DNA from: Paramesorhizobium sp049065735
GTDB lineage: Bacteria; Pseudomonadota; Alphaproteobacteria; Rhizobiales; Rhizobiaceae
Direction of reading: 5' to 3'
DNA: 64,000 nt
NCBI RefSeq assembly: GCF_049065735.1
Contig: NZ_JBAKHD010000002.1
Span: forward strand, 372,001 to 436,000
The first letter of the stretch is position 1. The number at the start of each line of letters is the position of its first letter. Below, in pieces: positions 42,419 through 50,988 of the stretch. The notes beneath the pieces were generated by a model. That model was given only the letters and a program-made list of their open reading frames with translations. It made no database searches and was not told where the DNA came from. Both the position numbers and the translations under genes were made by a program.

Positions 42419-42500
42419 GGGCGGCAATGAGAAGAGGCGGGAAAGGCCATAGCCCTCCCGCTATTCAAACCGATTCGTACCCGGAATGATATCTTTCGTC

Positions 42501-43550
42501 TTATTGACCACGCCCCGCGCGGGCTGCTTCCACGGCGAGAGCGAGCAGGGACTGACGGATAACGGGCACGGCGAGGGATGCATTCTGCCGGCTTTCCAAA
42601 ACGGTTCTTTGCAGGCGCTCCATGGCTCGTGAAAGCCGGTCACCGGTCCAGCGGGCAAGCGCGGTTTCAATGAGTTTGCGCCGGTTGAAAAATACGGGCG
42701 GCTTGGCGGAGGCCACGGTGGCAGCCGCATTCTTTCCCTCGGCGTCCATGACATGCCGCAGGAGCTGAATCTGCTGGAATTGCCGCGTGGCGGTGTTGAG
42801 GATGAGGAAGGGCGGCGAGCCGGTTTTGACCACCCGGTCGAAAGCGGTGCTGAACCGGAGGATGTCACCGATCAGGATGGCATCGGCAATCTCGTCATTG
42901 GAGAGAGCGCTGACATCGCCCACCGCCTCGCGCACATCATCAATGGTTATCCGTTCCCGGCCATGGGCATAGAGGCAGAGCTTCTCCAGTTCGCCGCGCG
43001 TGGCTAGGCGGTCGCCGCCGAGGCTGTCGCGCAGCAGTTGGCGGGCCTCGAGCGTGATCTGCATTTTTTCGCGCGAAAGCATATCGTCGATTACAGCGTC
43101 TACGCCACGCGAATCATCGCTGTAGCAGGGAAGCGCCATGGCCGATGAAGCGCCTTCCACAATGGTGCGCAGACTCGCGCCTTTCTTGAGATCGCCGGCT
43201 TCGATGAGAATGCGGGTGTCCGTAGGAGGTTCGGCCGCGAGAATCTTGACGGCCTCGGCCAGTCCCTTCTGGCCGGCTGCATTGCGCACCCAGATCAGCC
43301 GTTCGCCGCCAAACATGGAGATGGTGCGGGCTTCATCCGCGAGTCTGGCCGGATCGGCGTCGATGTCGTCGGCCTCTAGCCGAATCACGGCGAATGGATC
43401 ATCGAGGGACAAGCCGGTCGAACTGGCGAATACGGCAGCGCGCTCGCTGACCAGTCCTTTGTCGGGGCCGTAAAGAAGCAGCACGGCGAACGACATCCGG
43501 CTCGGGCTTTTCAGAAAGCTATCGACTTCATGGGATTTTTTCTGCGCCAT
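42501..43550 (-). CDS. holA: DNA polymerase III delta subunit
   Basis: The 349-residue protein has the delta-subunit N-terminal fold starting AVLLLYGPDKGLVSERA and continuing with FGGERLIWVRNA, and the C-terminal FNRRKLIETALARW region. It opens the beta clamp in the clamp loader. In many Hyphomicrobiales leuS and lptE sit directly upstream of holA; here an ABC importer occupies that side instead, beyond a 100-bp gap rich in GTGAATN heptamers. Confidence 0.95.
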   Translation of the reverse strand: MAQKKSHEVDSFLKSPSRMSFAVLLLYGPDKGLVSERAAVFASSTGLSLDDPFAVIRLEADDIDADPARLADEARTISMFGGERLIWVRNAAGQKGLAEAVKILAAEPPTDTRILIEAGDLKKGASLRTIVEGASSAMALPCYSDDSRGVDAVIDDMLSREKMQITLEARQLLRDSLGGDRLATRGELEKLCLYAHGRERITIDDVREAVGDVSALSNDEIADAILIGDILRFSTAFDRVVKTGSPPFLILNTATRQFQQIQLLRHVMDAEGKNAAATVASAKPPVFFNRRKLIETALARWTGDRLSRAMERLQRTVLESRQNASLAVPVIRQSLLALAVEAARAGRGQ

Positions 43551-43561
43551 GGTCGGATTCA

Positions 43562-43656
43562 GTGAATGGTGAATCGTGAATAGTCAATAGTTGGATGGAA
43601 GCTATTGATGGCATGGAGCAGACGGCTCTCTCACCATTCACCGTTCACGATCAACC
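43562..43656. repeat. Inverted tracts of a GTGAATN heptamer between holA and the ABC ATPase gene
   Basis: From 43562 the plus strand reads GTGAATG GTGAATC GTGAATA GTCAATA, four heptamers in tandem. At 43634-43656 the opposite strand reads GTTGATC GTGAACG GTGAATG, so the two tracts face each other and could pair. The second tract overlaps the stop codon of the ABC ATPase gene. Confidence 0.65.
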
Positions 43657-44445
43657 AATCAGCAATTCATCGTCGTCCAGATTCTGCCCGCGCACCCGCC
43701 GGAACATTTCGATGAGATCCTCGACGCCCAAGGTCTTCCTGTTGTCGCCGGTGACATCAAGCACGATGTTGCCGCCGTGAAGCATGATGGTGCGCGTGCC
43801 GAAATCGAGCGCCTGGCGCATCGAATGGGTCACCATCAGCGTGGTCAGCTTGTTTTCATTGACCAGCGACTGGGTCAGTTCCATGACATATTCAGCCATG
43901 CCTGGATCGAGCGCCGCCGTATGCTCGTCGAGAAGCAGCACTTCGGAGCCGGAAAGCGTCGCCATGACCAGCGATAGGGCCTGGCGCTGACCGCCGGAGA
44001 GCAATTCCATGCGATCATGCATCCGGTTTTCGAGCCCGAGATTGAGTGAGGCCACCCGCTCGCGGAAGTGGTCGCGGCGGTGCTTGCCGAGCGCTGGTGA
44101 GAGGCCGCGCGTCTTGCCGCGGGCGGCGGCGAGCGCCAGGTTTTCCTCAATGGTGAGCGCGCCGCAGCTGCCTGCCAGCGGGTCCTGGAAGACGCGGGCG
44201 ACAAGGGCGGCACGATCAGCCGTGGGCTTGCGTGTCACGTCCTTGCCGCTGATGACGACCTTGCCTTCCGTCGGCAGCACATCGCCGGCCAGCACGCCGA
44301 GCAGAGTGGATTTGCCGGCGCCGTTGGAGCCGATGACGGTGACGAATGCGCCTTCGTCGATGGTGAGGTTGATGCCTGATAGTGCCTGCTTCTGCAGCGG
44401 CGTACCGCGCCCGAAGGTGACGCCGAGCTTAGAGAGTTCGATCAT
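43651..44445 (-). CDS. ABC transporter ATP-binding protein
   Basis: The 264-residue ATPase has Walker A IGSNGAGKSTLLGVLAG, the signature LLSGGQRQALSLVMATL and Walker B EVLLLDEHTAALDP, with the switch His in VTHSMRQAL. It is the energy-coupling subunit of the importer encoded with the next two upstream genes (permease and binding protein). The type resembles the ATPases paired with DUF534-like binding proteins (tryptophan/unknown substrates). Its ATG overlaps the permease stop by 4 nt. Confidence 0.93.
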   Translation of the reverse strand: MIELSKLGVTFGRGTPLQKQALSGINLTIDEGAFVTVIGSNGAGKSTLLGVLAGDVLPTEGKVVISGKDVTRKPTADRAALVARVFQDPLAGSCGALTIEENLALAAARGKTRGLSPALGKHRRDHFRERVASLNLGLENRMHDRMELLSGGQRQALSLVMATLSGSEVLLLDEHTAALDPGMAEYVMELTQSLVNENKLTTLMVTHSMRQALDFGTRTIMLHGGNIVLDVTGDNRKTLGVEDLIEMFRRVRGQNLDDDELLIG

Positions 44446-45323
44446 TTTGCGGCTCCTCCACGGCGCAGGCGCGGCAAGACAAGCGCGATGGTGACGAGAA
44501 CGGCGGTGACGAGATTGAGGTCGGATGCCTGAAGCCCGAGGGAATCGCTCGACAGCGCGAACTGGATGGCGATGCGATAGATAATCGAGCCGCCGACGCA
44601 GCCGAGGATCGCGATGAGCAGCAGGCGGCTGCGGAACAACGTCTCCCCGATAATGACGGCGGCAAGGCCGACGACGATGGTGCCGACACCAGCTGTAACG
44701 TCTGCGAAGCCGTTGGTCTGCGCAAAGAGCGAGCCGCCGAGCGCGACGAGCGCATTAGAAAGCGCCATGCCGAGATAAATCTGACGGTCCGTCCTTACGC
44801 CTTGCGCGCGGGCCATGCGCGGGTTGGCGCCGGTCGCGCGCATGGCAAGGCCGATGTCGCTTTCGAGGAAGCGCCAGACCAGCAGCACCATGACGGCAAC
44901 GAGCACGGCGAGGAAGAGCGGGCGCACGTAATAATCGGGCAGGCCCAAGCCATAGAAGGGCGATATCATCGTATCCTGATTGATCAGCGCCACATTCGGC
45001 CGGCCCATCACGCGGATATTGACCGAGAAGAGCGCCGTCATGGTCAGGATCGACGCGAGCAGATTGAGAATATGGAAGCGAAGGTTCAGAGCGGCAGTGA
45101 CGAGCCCGCCCGCAGCACCCGCCAGCATGGCGGCGCCCGCGGCTGCCCAGGGATTGACGCCTGCAATGATGAGGACAGCCGTGACCGCCGCGCCGAGCGG
45201 AAATGTGCCGTCAACGGTCAAATCGGGAAAATCGAGCACGCGAAAGGCGAGGTATACGCCCACCGCGACAAAGGAAAAGACGAGGCCCAGCTCGACCGCA
45301 CCCCAGAAGGCGATCTGGCTCAC
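44442..45323 (-). CDS. ABC transporter permease (branched-chain amino-acid/BPD_transp_2 type)
   Basis: The 293-residue protein is strongly hydrophobic with about eight or nine membrane helices, and contains FRVLDFPDLTVDGTFPLGAA and ALSNALVALGGSLFAQTNGFADV, marks of the permease family that works with PF04392 binding proteins. A single permease gene implies a homodimeric channel. It lies 206 bp downstream of the binding-protein gene; a perfect hairpin at 45414-45444 lies in that gap, so its expression may be lower than that of the binding protein. Confidence 0.9.
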   Translation of the reverse strand: MSQIAFWGAVELGLVFSFVAVGVYLAFRVLDFPDLTVDGTFPLGAAVTAVLIIAGVNPWAAAGAAMLAGAAGGLVTAALNLRFHILNLLASILTMTALFSVNIRVMGRPNVALINQDTMISPFYGLGLPDYYVRPLFLAVLVAVMVLLVWRFLESDIGLAMRATGANPRMARAQGVRTDRQIYLGMALSNALVALGGSLFAQTNGFADVTAGVGTIVVGLAAVIIGETLFRSRLLLIAILGCVGGSIIYRIAIQFALSSDSLGLQASDLNLVTAVLVTIALVLPRLRRGGAAK

Positions 45324-45413
45324 TGTGAACGATCCTTCAAAACATGTTCCATCGGAGCGGTTCTTGCATAACAGGGAGCCGGGCCCGCGCCCAAACTACC
45401 CGTCATTTGTCAA

Positions 45414-45444
45414 GAACCGGCGGCGGAAGGTCCGCCGCCGGTTC
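45414..45444 (-). terminator. Perfect 14-bp hairpin between binding-protein and permease genes
   Basis: GAACCGGCGGCGGA and TCCGCCGCCGGTTC are exact complements around AGG. On the minus strand it is not followed by a U tract, so it is more likely an mRNA-stabilising hairpin or an attenuator than a full terminator. Confidence 0.7.
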
Positions 45445-45485
45445 ATTGGTCAATTATCGCAGAAAAGTCCAGAAGTTCTTTAGCC

Positions 45486-45528
45486 CCATGATCTTACCCA
45501 AAAAGTCTGCAACTTTTTGGGATCGAGC
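45486..45528. repeat. Short interspersed palindrome, family B, copy 2
   Basis: The 43-bp element reads ATGATCTTACCCAAAAAGTC on one side and ACTTTTTGGGATC on the other, around TGCA. It shares the AAAAGTCTGCAACTTTT core with the copies at 31666 and 54701. It lies just after the binding-protein stop codon. Confidence 0.78.
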
Positions 45529-45529
45529 T

Positions 45530-46483
45530 CTACTTAATGACCTTGGTCGCACGGTCGATCACGGCTTGCGGAACCTCAACGCCCATTTTCTTGGCGGCGA
45601 CGAGGTTGATGACCAGATCGGTGCCCTTGGCGACGGTGACGGGAATATCGCCCGGCTTCTCGCCGTTCAGAACCTTGGCGACGATCGCGCCGGTCTGCTT
45701 GCCGACATCGTGATAGTTGAAGCCCAGCGCGGCGAACGAACCGCGATTGACTGAATCCGTGTCTGCGGTGAAGAGCGGAAGCTTGTTTTCCTCGGCCACC
45801 GCGACCGCGCTTTCCAGTGCCGAAACGATGGTGTTGTCGGTCGGCACATAGATGATGTCGGCGCGGCCGACGAGCGCGCGCGCCGCGCCCTGCACATCGG
45901 CGGACTTGGTGGCGGCAGATTCAACGACAGTGATGCCGGCCTTCTCCGCCGCGCCCTTCAGCGCGGCGAGCAGCGAGACGGAGTTAGTTTCGCCGGGATT
46001 GTAGAGAAAGCCGATGGTTTTGACGTTAGGCAGGATTTCCTTGATCAGCGTCACATGGTCGGCCACCGGCGACATGTCGGAAAGGCCGGTGACGTTGCCG
46101 CCCGGCTTTTCCATATTCTTGACAAGCTGCGCGCCAAGCGGATCGGACACGGCAGTGAAAACGACAGGAATATCGCGCGTCGCGGACACCACGGCCTGCG
46201 CGGAAGGCGTCGAGATCGGCACGATCACATCCGGATTGTCGCCAACAAACTGGCGGGCGATCTGCGCCGCGGTGCCGGCATTGCCCTGCGCGGACTGATA
46301 GACAAACTTAAGATTCTCGCCTTCCTTGAAGCCGGCCTCGGCCAGCGCTTCCTTCACGCCATCGCGCGTGGCGTCGAGCGCCGGATGCTCGACGATGGCC
46401 GTGACAGCCACAGTCACGTCCTTCGCCATGGCCGGGGTTGCAAGAGCAGTGGCGGCGAGAAGCGCCATGATGATCGAACGCAT
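45530..46483 (-). CDS. ABC transporter periplasmic substrate-binding protein (PF04392/DUF534)
   Basis: The 317-residue protein has a signal peptide (MRSIIMALLAATALATPAMA) and then VTAIVEHPALDATRDGVKEALAEAGF, VPISTPSAQAVVSATRDIPVVFTAVSDPLGA and VPTDNTIVSALESAVAVAEENKLPLFTADTDSV, the pattern of PF04392. Related binding proteins (TrpX) take up tryptophan in Firmicutes, but ligands in Proteobacteria are mostly unknown. It is the first gene of the operon and, after the 206-bp gap, precedes the permease and ATPase. Confidence 0.92.
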   Translation of the reverse strand: MRSIIMALLAATALATPAMAKDVTVAVTAIVEHPALDATRDGVKEALAEAGFKEGENLKFVYQSAQGNAGTAAQIARQFVGDNPDVIVPISTPSAQAVVSATRDIPVVFTAVSDPLGAQLVKNMEKPGGNVTGLSDMSPVADHVTLIKEILPNVKTIGFLYNPGETNSVSLLAALKGAAEKAGITVVESAATKSADVQGAARALVGRADIIYVPTDNTIVSALESAVAVAEENKLPLFTADTDSVNRGSFAALGFNYHDVGKQTGAIVAKVLNGEKPGDIPVTVAKGTDLVINLVAAKKMGVEVPQAVIDRATKVIK

Positions 46484-46861
46484 GAATATCTCCCTGTTTT
46501 AGCGTCCTCTAAAGCATTGTTCCGGCAGGCTGAATTCAACGCGTCCCTTGAAAGACGCAGCCATTCATTGTTCCCCGGTTCTTGGACAATATCCTTACGC
46601 GAGGAGATTTCGTCATGCAAATGATACGAAGGGGGGAAGGAAGAAATGGCGAGAATGAAAATGGAATCTACCAAATGGCGCTTAAAAAGGCAGGTGCGTT
46701 TTGCCAACCACGAGGCTAAGCGCAAGATATTGCTTCCTTACTGGATGCCAGATGTCGCTTTTAAAGCCTCGGTAGCAAGCGACGTTACATTAATTTTCTC
46801 AATATCATCAGGAATCGCCGCCGCAGTGAAAATTCCTGCCAAAAAACAATAGCTCAGGTAA
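46484..46861. other. Gap between the ABC importer and tRNA-Arg; one weak small reading frame
   Basis: The 378-bp stretch should hold the promoter of the ABC operon, but I could not fix its boxes. A 68-codon frame at 46646-46852 (plus strand) has a purine-rich ribosome binding site (GGGGAAGGAAGAA just upstream) and a basic N-terminus followed by a mildly hydrophobic C-terminus. Its composition is unlike the neighbours and I recognise no family, so I do not list it as a gene. Confidence 0.5.
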
Positions 46862-46938
46862 TGGTGATCCCGACAGGATTCGAACCTGTGACCCTCAGAT
46901 TAGGAATCTGATGCTCTATCCTACTGAGCTACGGGACC
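46862..46938 (-). tRNA. tRNA-Arg, anticodon CCT
   Basis: On the minus strand a 7-bp acceptor stem (GGTCCCG with CGGGATC), a D arm AGCTCAGTAGGATAGAGC, an anticodon stem TCAGA/TCTGA with loop TTCCTAA, and a T arm CAGGTTCGAATCCTG are all intact. The anticodon is CCT (46902-46904), reading AGG. The CCA end is encoded at 46862-46864. The gene is isolated, with the M20 peptidase gene 110 bp to its right. Confidence 0.97.
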
Positions 46939-47048
46939 ACTCTTTGCTATTCTCCGCATCCATGCGTCGTGTAGACACGCAGCATAAACGCATGAGCGAC
47001 ACATACTGTTTTTCTAGCCCCAAGCCAAGCCCGTAAGGCTCGGAACAT

Positions 47049-48206
47049 TCAGCGCGACGCTTCGGCGAGCGCCACCCAGTAGCTGATGCCGTAAGGGAGG
47101 GCATCGTCGTTGAAATCATAGGCGGGATGGTGGAGACCTGATGTCTCGCCATTGCCAATGAAGATGAACGCGCCGGGGCGGGTTTCCAGCATATAGGAGA
47201 AATCCTCCCCCGCCATCATCGGCGCCACCGAGGCATTGACTTGGAGTTTGCCCGCGACATTCCGGGCGATATCTGCCGCGATGTCGGTCTCGTCGTCATG
47301 ATTGAAGGTGACGGGGTACTTGCGCTGATAATCGACCGTGATCTCTGCGCCCGTGGCCGATGAAACAGCGGCTGCATAAGCCTTAATGCGGGTTTCGGCG
47401 AAGTCGCGCGTTTCGGGCTTCAAGGTGCGCACCGTTCCGGCGAGTTCTGCCGTCTCCGGGATGACGTTATAGGCCTCGCCCGCGTGAAACTTCGTCACGG
47501 TCAATACCAGCGAATCGAGCGGGTCCGCACCGCGCGAGACGATGCTTTGCAGGAAGGTGACGAGCTGCGATCCCGCGACGATGGGGTCGATGGTGCGGTG
47601 CGGCTGGGCCGCGTGGCCGCCACGCCCCTTGATATGGATGGTGAACTCATCGGTCGCCGCCATGATCGGGCCTTTGCACATGGCGAAGGAGCCGACCGGC
47701 AAGCCCGGCAGATTGTGCATGCCATAGACCGATTCGATGCCGAAACGGTCCATCATGCCGTCCTTCACCATGGCGAGGCCGCCAGCGCCGCCTTCTTCCG
47801 CTGGCTGGAAGATCACCGCGACGGAGCCCTTGAAATTGCGCGTTTCGCAAAGATATTGCGCCGCGCCGAGAAGCATCGCCATATGCCCGTCATGGCCGCA
47901 GGAATGGGCGCGGCCCGGATTTTTCGACATCCAGGGCTTTGCGGAGGTCTCAGTAATCGGCAGGGCGTCCATGTCCGATCGCAGGCCGATGGTGGGGCCA
48001 TCGCCCTGCCGTCCGTGGATGAGGCCGACGACGCCGGTGCGGCCTATGCCGGTGACCACTTCGTCGCAGCCGAAGGTTTTGAGCTTTTCGGCGACGAACC
48101 GGGCCGTTTCGTGCACGTCGTAAAGCAGTTCCGGGTTCTGGTGGAGATGGCGGCGCCAACCCGACACTTCCTCCTGCATTTCGACGGCGCGGTTCAACAA
48201 TGGCAT
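47049..48206 (-). CDS. M20-family amidohydrolase (hippurate/IAA-amino acid hydrolase type)
   Basis: The 385-residue metallohydrolase has HLHQNPELLYDVHETA, the metal-ligand motifs RAHSCGHDGHMAMLLGAA and FQPAEEGGAGGLAMV, and the dimerisation-domain segment KGRGGHAAQPHRTIDP, with MMAGEDFSYML near the end. Members remove N-acyl or N-amino acid groups; related enzymes include hippurate hydrolase and N-acetyl-L-amino acid amidohydrolase. The substrate is not clear from sequence. It is a single gene between the tRNA and a divergent D-Ala-D-Ala carboxypeptidase gene. Confidence 0.92.
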   Translation of the reverse strand: MPLLNRAVEMQEEVSGWRRHLHQNPELLYDVHETARFVAEKLKTFGCDEVVTGIGRTGVVGLIHGRQGDGPTIGLRSDMDALPITETSAKPWMSKNPGRAHSCGHDGHMAMLLGAAQYLCETRNFKGSVAVIFQPAEEGGAGGLAMVKDGMMDRFGIESVYGMHNLPGLPVGSFAMCKGPIMAATDEFTIHIKGRGGHAAQPHRTIDPIVAGSQLVTFLQSIVSRGADPLDSLVLTVTKFHAGEAYNVIPETAELAGTVRTLKPETRDFAETRIKAYAAAVSSATGAEITVDYQRKYPVTFNHDDETDIAADIARNVAGKLQVNASVAPMMAGEDFSYMLETRPGAFIFIGNGETSGLHHPAYDFNDDALPYGISYWVALAEASR

Positions 48207-48370
48207 TTACTGGCACTCCGGCTTGAACAGATCATGAGGTTTCGGTGAAGAGGAAACAATGGTTCTTTGCCTTTTCTCCGCCACATGGAATAAATAGGCC
48301 CATTGTTTCCTGACGTGAAGCCCTGAATGCTGCATGACATCCCCCACCCGCAGGCGAGGAGCAGGCTTGA

Positions 48371-49555
48371 ATGGTTCTGACTTTTAAAGGCGCGCGTGAA
48401 ATATCGAGATTTCTGGCCGTCTCCATGATGGCCGTCACGCTTGCGGCGGGAACTTCGGGTGTCTCCGCGCAGCCCGCCACTCCGGCCAGCCCCGCGGCGC
48501 CCGTGATTGCCACACCGTCCATCCTCGTCGATATCACAACCGGCAAGGTGCTGGCACATCAAAACGCCTTTGCGCGCTGGTATCCGGCCTCGCTGACCAA
48601 GCTGATGACGGCCTATGTGACGTTTCGGGCGCTTGCCAGCGGCCAGGTTGCGCTCAAATCTCCTGTCCGCATGACGGTCAATGCCGCCAAGGAGCCACCG
48701 AGTAAGATGGGCTACAAGCCCGGTTCGATAATGACGCTCGATACGGCGCTCACTATCATGCTGGTCAAATCGGCCAATGACGTGGCTGTAGCCATCGGCG
48801 AGGCGATCGGGGGAACCGAGGCGGGCTTCGTTCAGCGGATGAATGCCGAAGCGCAGCGTCTCGGCATGTTCGGTACGCATTTCGCTAACCCGAACGGGCT
48901 GCACGACCCCAACAATTATTCGACGGCGCGCGATCTCGCGGTGCTCGTGACGCATATCCGGCACGAGTTTCCACAATACGCACATTATTTCGCCACGGAA
49001 GCGATCGAAACGAATCCGGGCAGGAAGATCACGCCCAATTACAACATCCTGCTGGGCCGATTCGACGGCGCTGATGGCATGAAGACGGGCTTCGTCTGCG
49101 CCTCCGGCTTCAACCTCGCTGCCACCGCCACCCGCAATGGCCGCACGCTGCTGGCCGTAGTGCTGGGCGCGTCGAGCCAGCAGGCGCGGGCAATCGAGGC
49201 GGCGCGGCTTCTGGGCGAGGGGTTCAAGACGGACGAGGCAGGGGCGGAAACGCTGGCAACGCTGCGTCCTTATGGCGCGGATGTGGCGCAGGCGACGGAC
49301 ATGCGCGCCGTGCTGTGCAACCAGCAGGCGCTCGCCGACCGCTGGGACGGTCGCGATGTCGAAGGCAAGCTGAAGCTCGATTCGCCCTATATCCATGCCA
49401 TGGCCGGTGAGCCCAAGGCCGTTCCGGTCGGTCTCGTTGTCACCGCTCCGCAGCCCAAGCCGGGTGCTATCGATATTTCGCAAGTTCCCGTGCCGCAACC
49501 CCGTCCCAACCGCATTCCGCGCGCTGCCCCTGCTGCCGCGAACCAAGGGGGCTAA
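48371..49555 (+). CDS. D-alanyl-D-alanine carboxypeptidase (PBP5/6, class S11)
   Basis: The 394-residue protein has a signal peptide (about residues 1-36, ending VSAQPA) and the S11 motifs: ASLTK with nucleophile Ser74 and Lys77, SAND and KTGFVCASG. It trims the terminal D-Ala from peptidoglycan stem peptides in the periplasm. After the catalytic domain a proline-rich tail (VPQPRPNRIPRAAPAAA) replaces the usual amphipathic anchor. The stop lies 3 nt before the start of the COG0523 GTPase gene. Confidence 0.93.
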   Translation: MVLTFKGAREISRFLAVSMMAVTLAAGTSGVSAQPATPASPAAPVIATPSILVDITTGKVLAHQNAFARWYPASLTKLMTAYVTFRALASGQVALKSPVRMTVNAAKEPPSKMGYKPGSIMTLDTALTIMLVKSANDVAVAIGEAIGGTEAGFVQRMNAEAQRLGMFGTHFANPNGLHDPNNYSTARDLAVLVTHIRHEFPQYAHYFATEAIETNPGRKITPNYNILLGRFDGADGMKTGFVCASGFNLAATATRNGRTLLAVVLGASSQQARAIEAARLLGEGFKTDEAGAETLATLRPYGADVAQATDMRAVLCNQQALADRWDGRDVEGKLKLDSPYIHAMAGEPKAVPVGLVVTAPQPKPGAIDISQVPVPQPRPNRIPRAAPAAANQGG

Positions 49556-49558
49556 TCG

Positions 49559-50716
49559 ATGAACCTTCCCGCCTACGCCATTCCAGTCTCGGTGCTCACA
49601 GGCTTTCTCGGCTCGGGCAAAACGACGCTTTTGAATCGGCTCCTGAAAGACCCGGCGCTTTCCGATACGGCTGTCATCATCAATGAGTTCGGCGATGTCG
49701 GTATCGATCATCTGCTGGTCGGGCAGGCGAGCGAAGGCATTATCGAGCTTTCCGATGGCTGCCTCTGCTGTACCGTGCGCGGCGAGTTGGTCGATACGCT
49801 CGCAGGACTGATCGACAGGCTGCAAACCGGGCGGATCAAGCGGTTGAAGCGCGTCATCATAGAAACGACTGGGCTTGCCGATCCGGCCCCCGTGCTTCAC
49901 GCGGTCATGGGGCATCCGGTGCTGATGCAGGCTTTCCGGGTGGATGGCGTCATCACCACGGTCGATGCAGCCAACGGGATGGCGACGCTCGACGCGCATG
50001 AAGAGGCGGTGAAGCAGGCGGCGGTGGCCGACCGGATCGTCGTCACCAAGACGGACCTTGCCGAAGCGCGGGCAGGGCTTGGCGATTTGCGGCTGCGGCT
50101 TTCATGCCTCAATCCGGCAGCGGATGTGATCGATGCGAGCGACCAGCGCGCCGGTTACGCGGCGCTGTTCGAATGCGGGCTCTATAATCCCGAGACGAAA
50201 AGCGCGGATGTGCAGCGCTGGCTGCGGGCGGAAGCCTTCGAGCATGAGCATCACGATCACCATGATGGGCACGATCATGACGAGTCCCATGGTCACGGGC
50301 ATCACCACCACCATCATCATGATGTGAACCGGCATGACGCCTCGATCCGCTCCTTCTCGCTGAAGCATGACAAGCCGGTACCGTTCTCGGCCTTCGAGAT
50401 GTTCCTCGACCTGTTGCGCTCCGCCCATGGCGAGAAGCTGCTGCGGGTCAAGGGCATCATCGAAATCGCCGAGGATCCGGAGCGCCCGCTCGTCATCCAC
50501 GGCGTCCAGCAAATCTTCCATCCGCCGGCGCGGCTTGCCTCCTGGCCGGACGGAAAGCATGAAACGCGGCTGGTGATGATCACCAAAGACCTGCCAGAGG
50601 CTTATGTGCGGCAATTGTTCGATGCGTTCTTAAGCCGCCCGCAGGTCGATATGCCTGACCGTGCGGCGCTGACAGACAATCCGCTGGCAATACCGGGCTA
50701 TTCGGCAAAGGGCTAA
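49559..50716 (+). CDS. COG0523/CobW-family metallochaperone GTPase with His-rich loop
   Basis: The 385-residue protein has the G3E P-loop TGFLGSGKTTLLNRLL, the metal-binding CLCCT motif and IIETTGLADPAPV. Residues about 229-260 are a run of His and Asp (HEHHDHHDGHDHDE then GHGHHHHHHHD), typical of zinc-handling members. Although CobW was named for B12 synthesis, this His-rich type more often supplies zinc or another metal to enzymes under scarcity. No Zur box was found. It ends by overlapping the stop codon of the convergent TusA-like gene. Confidence 0.92.
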   Translation: MNLPAYAIPVSVLTGFLGSGKTTLLNRLLKDPALSDTAVIINEFGDVGIDHLLVGQASEGIIELSDGCLCCTVRGELVDTLAGLIDRLQTGRIKRLKRVIIETTGLADPAPVLHAVMGHPVLMQAFRVDGVITTVDAANGMATLDAHEEAVKQAAVADRIVVTKTDLAEARAGLGDLRLRLSCLNPAADVIDASDQRAGYAALFECGLYNPETKSADVQRWLRAEAFEHEHHDHHDGHDHDESHGHGHHHHHHHDVNRHDASIRSFSLKHDKPVPFSAFEMFLDLLRSAHGEKLLRVKGIIEIAEDPERPLVIHGVQQIFHPPARLASWPDGKHETRLVMITKDLPEAYVRQLFDAFLSRPQVDMPDRAALTDNPLAIPGYSAKG

Positions 50717-50988
50717 TCGGCCCGCTTACGAATAAGAAAGCGGTGGCCGGATTCGAGGGAAACGGTCTCGATGAGTTCGTGGCCGTTCTCAGCGCAGAAA
50801 TGCGGGATGTCGATGGCCGCCAAGGGGTCGCTGGTCTCGACCCGGAGCCTGGCTCCGGGCGGCATATCGCGCAATTTACGCTGCGTTTTCAGAACGGGCA
50901 GGGGGCAGTTCAGGCCCCTCAAATCGTAAATCGCAACGGAATCATCCTGCCCGGCCATCATGGAAATCAACGGCCGAATTTCCACCAT
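50713..50988 (-). CDS. tusA: TusA/SirA-family sulfur carrier protein
   Basis: The 91-residue protein has the CPxP motif DLRGLNCPLPVLKTQRKL with the sulfur-carrying Cys28, and IPHFCAENGHEL in the C-terminal half. TusA proteins relay persulfide sulfur from cysteine desulfurase to acceptors such as tRNA-thiolation enzymes. ATG 50988 (with GGAAAAG upstream) overlaps the upstream L,D-transpeptidase gene by 22 nt; a later ATG at 50958 would remove ten residues. The two convergent genes cobW-like and tusA share stop-codon bases. Confidence 0.9.
   Translation of the reverse strand: MVEIRPLISMMAGQDDSVAIYDLRGLNCPLPVLKTQRKLRDMPPGARLRVETSDPLAAIDIPHFCAENGHELIETVSLESGHRFLIRKRAD

Noticed and set aside
46646..46852. 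68-codon frame with a purine-rich ribosome binding site
   Set aside because: No family, odd composition and no operon partner; kept only as a note in the gap entry.
48194..49999. 601-codon open frame on the minus strand opposite the carboxypeptidase and COG0523 genes
   Set aside because: It is antisense to two genes with clear catalytic motifs; long antisense frames are normal in GC-rich DNA, and its product is rich in Arg/His with no domain.
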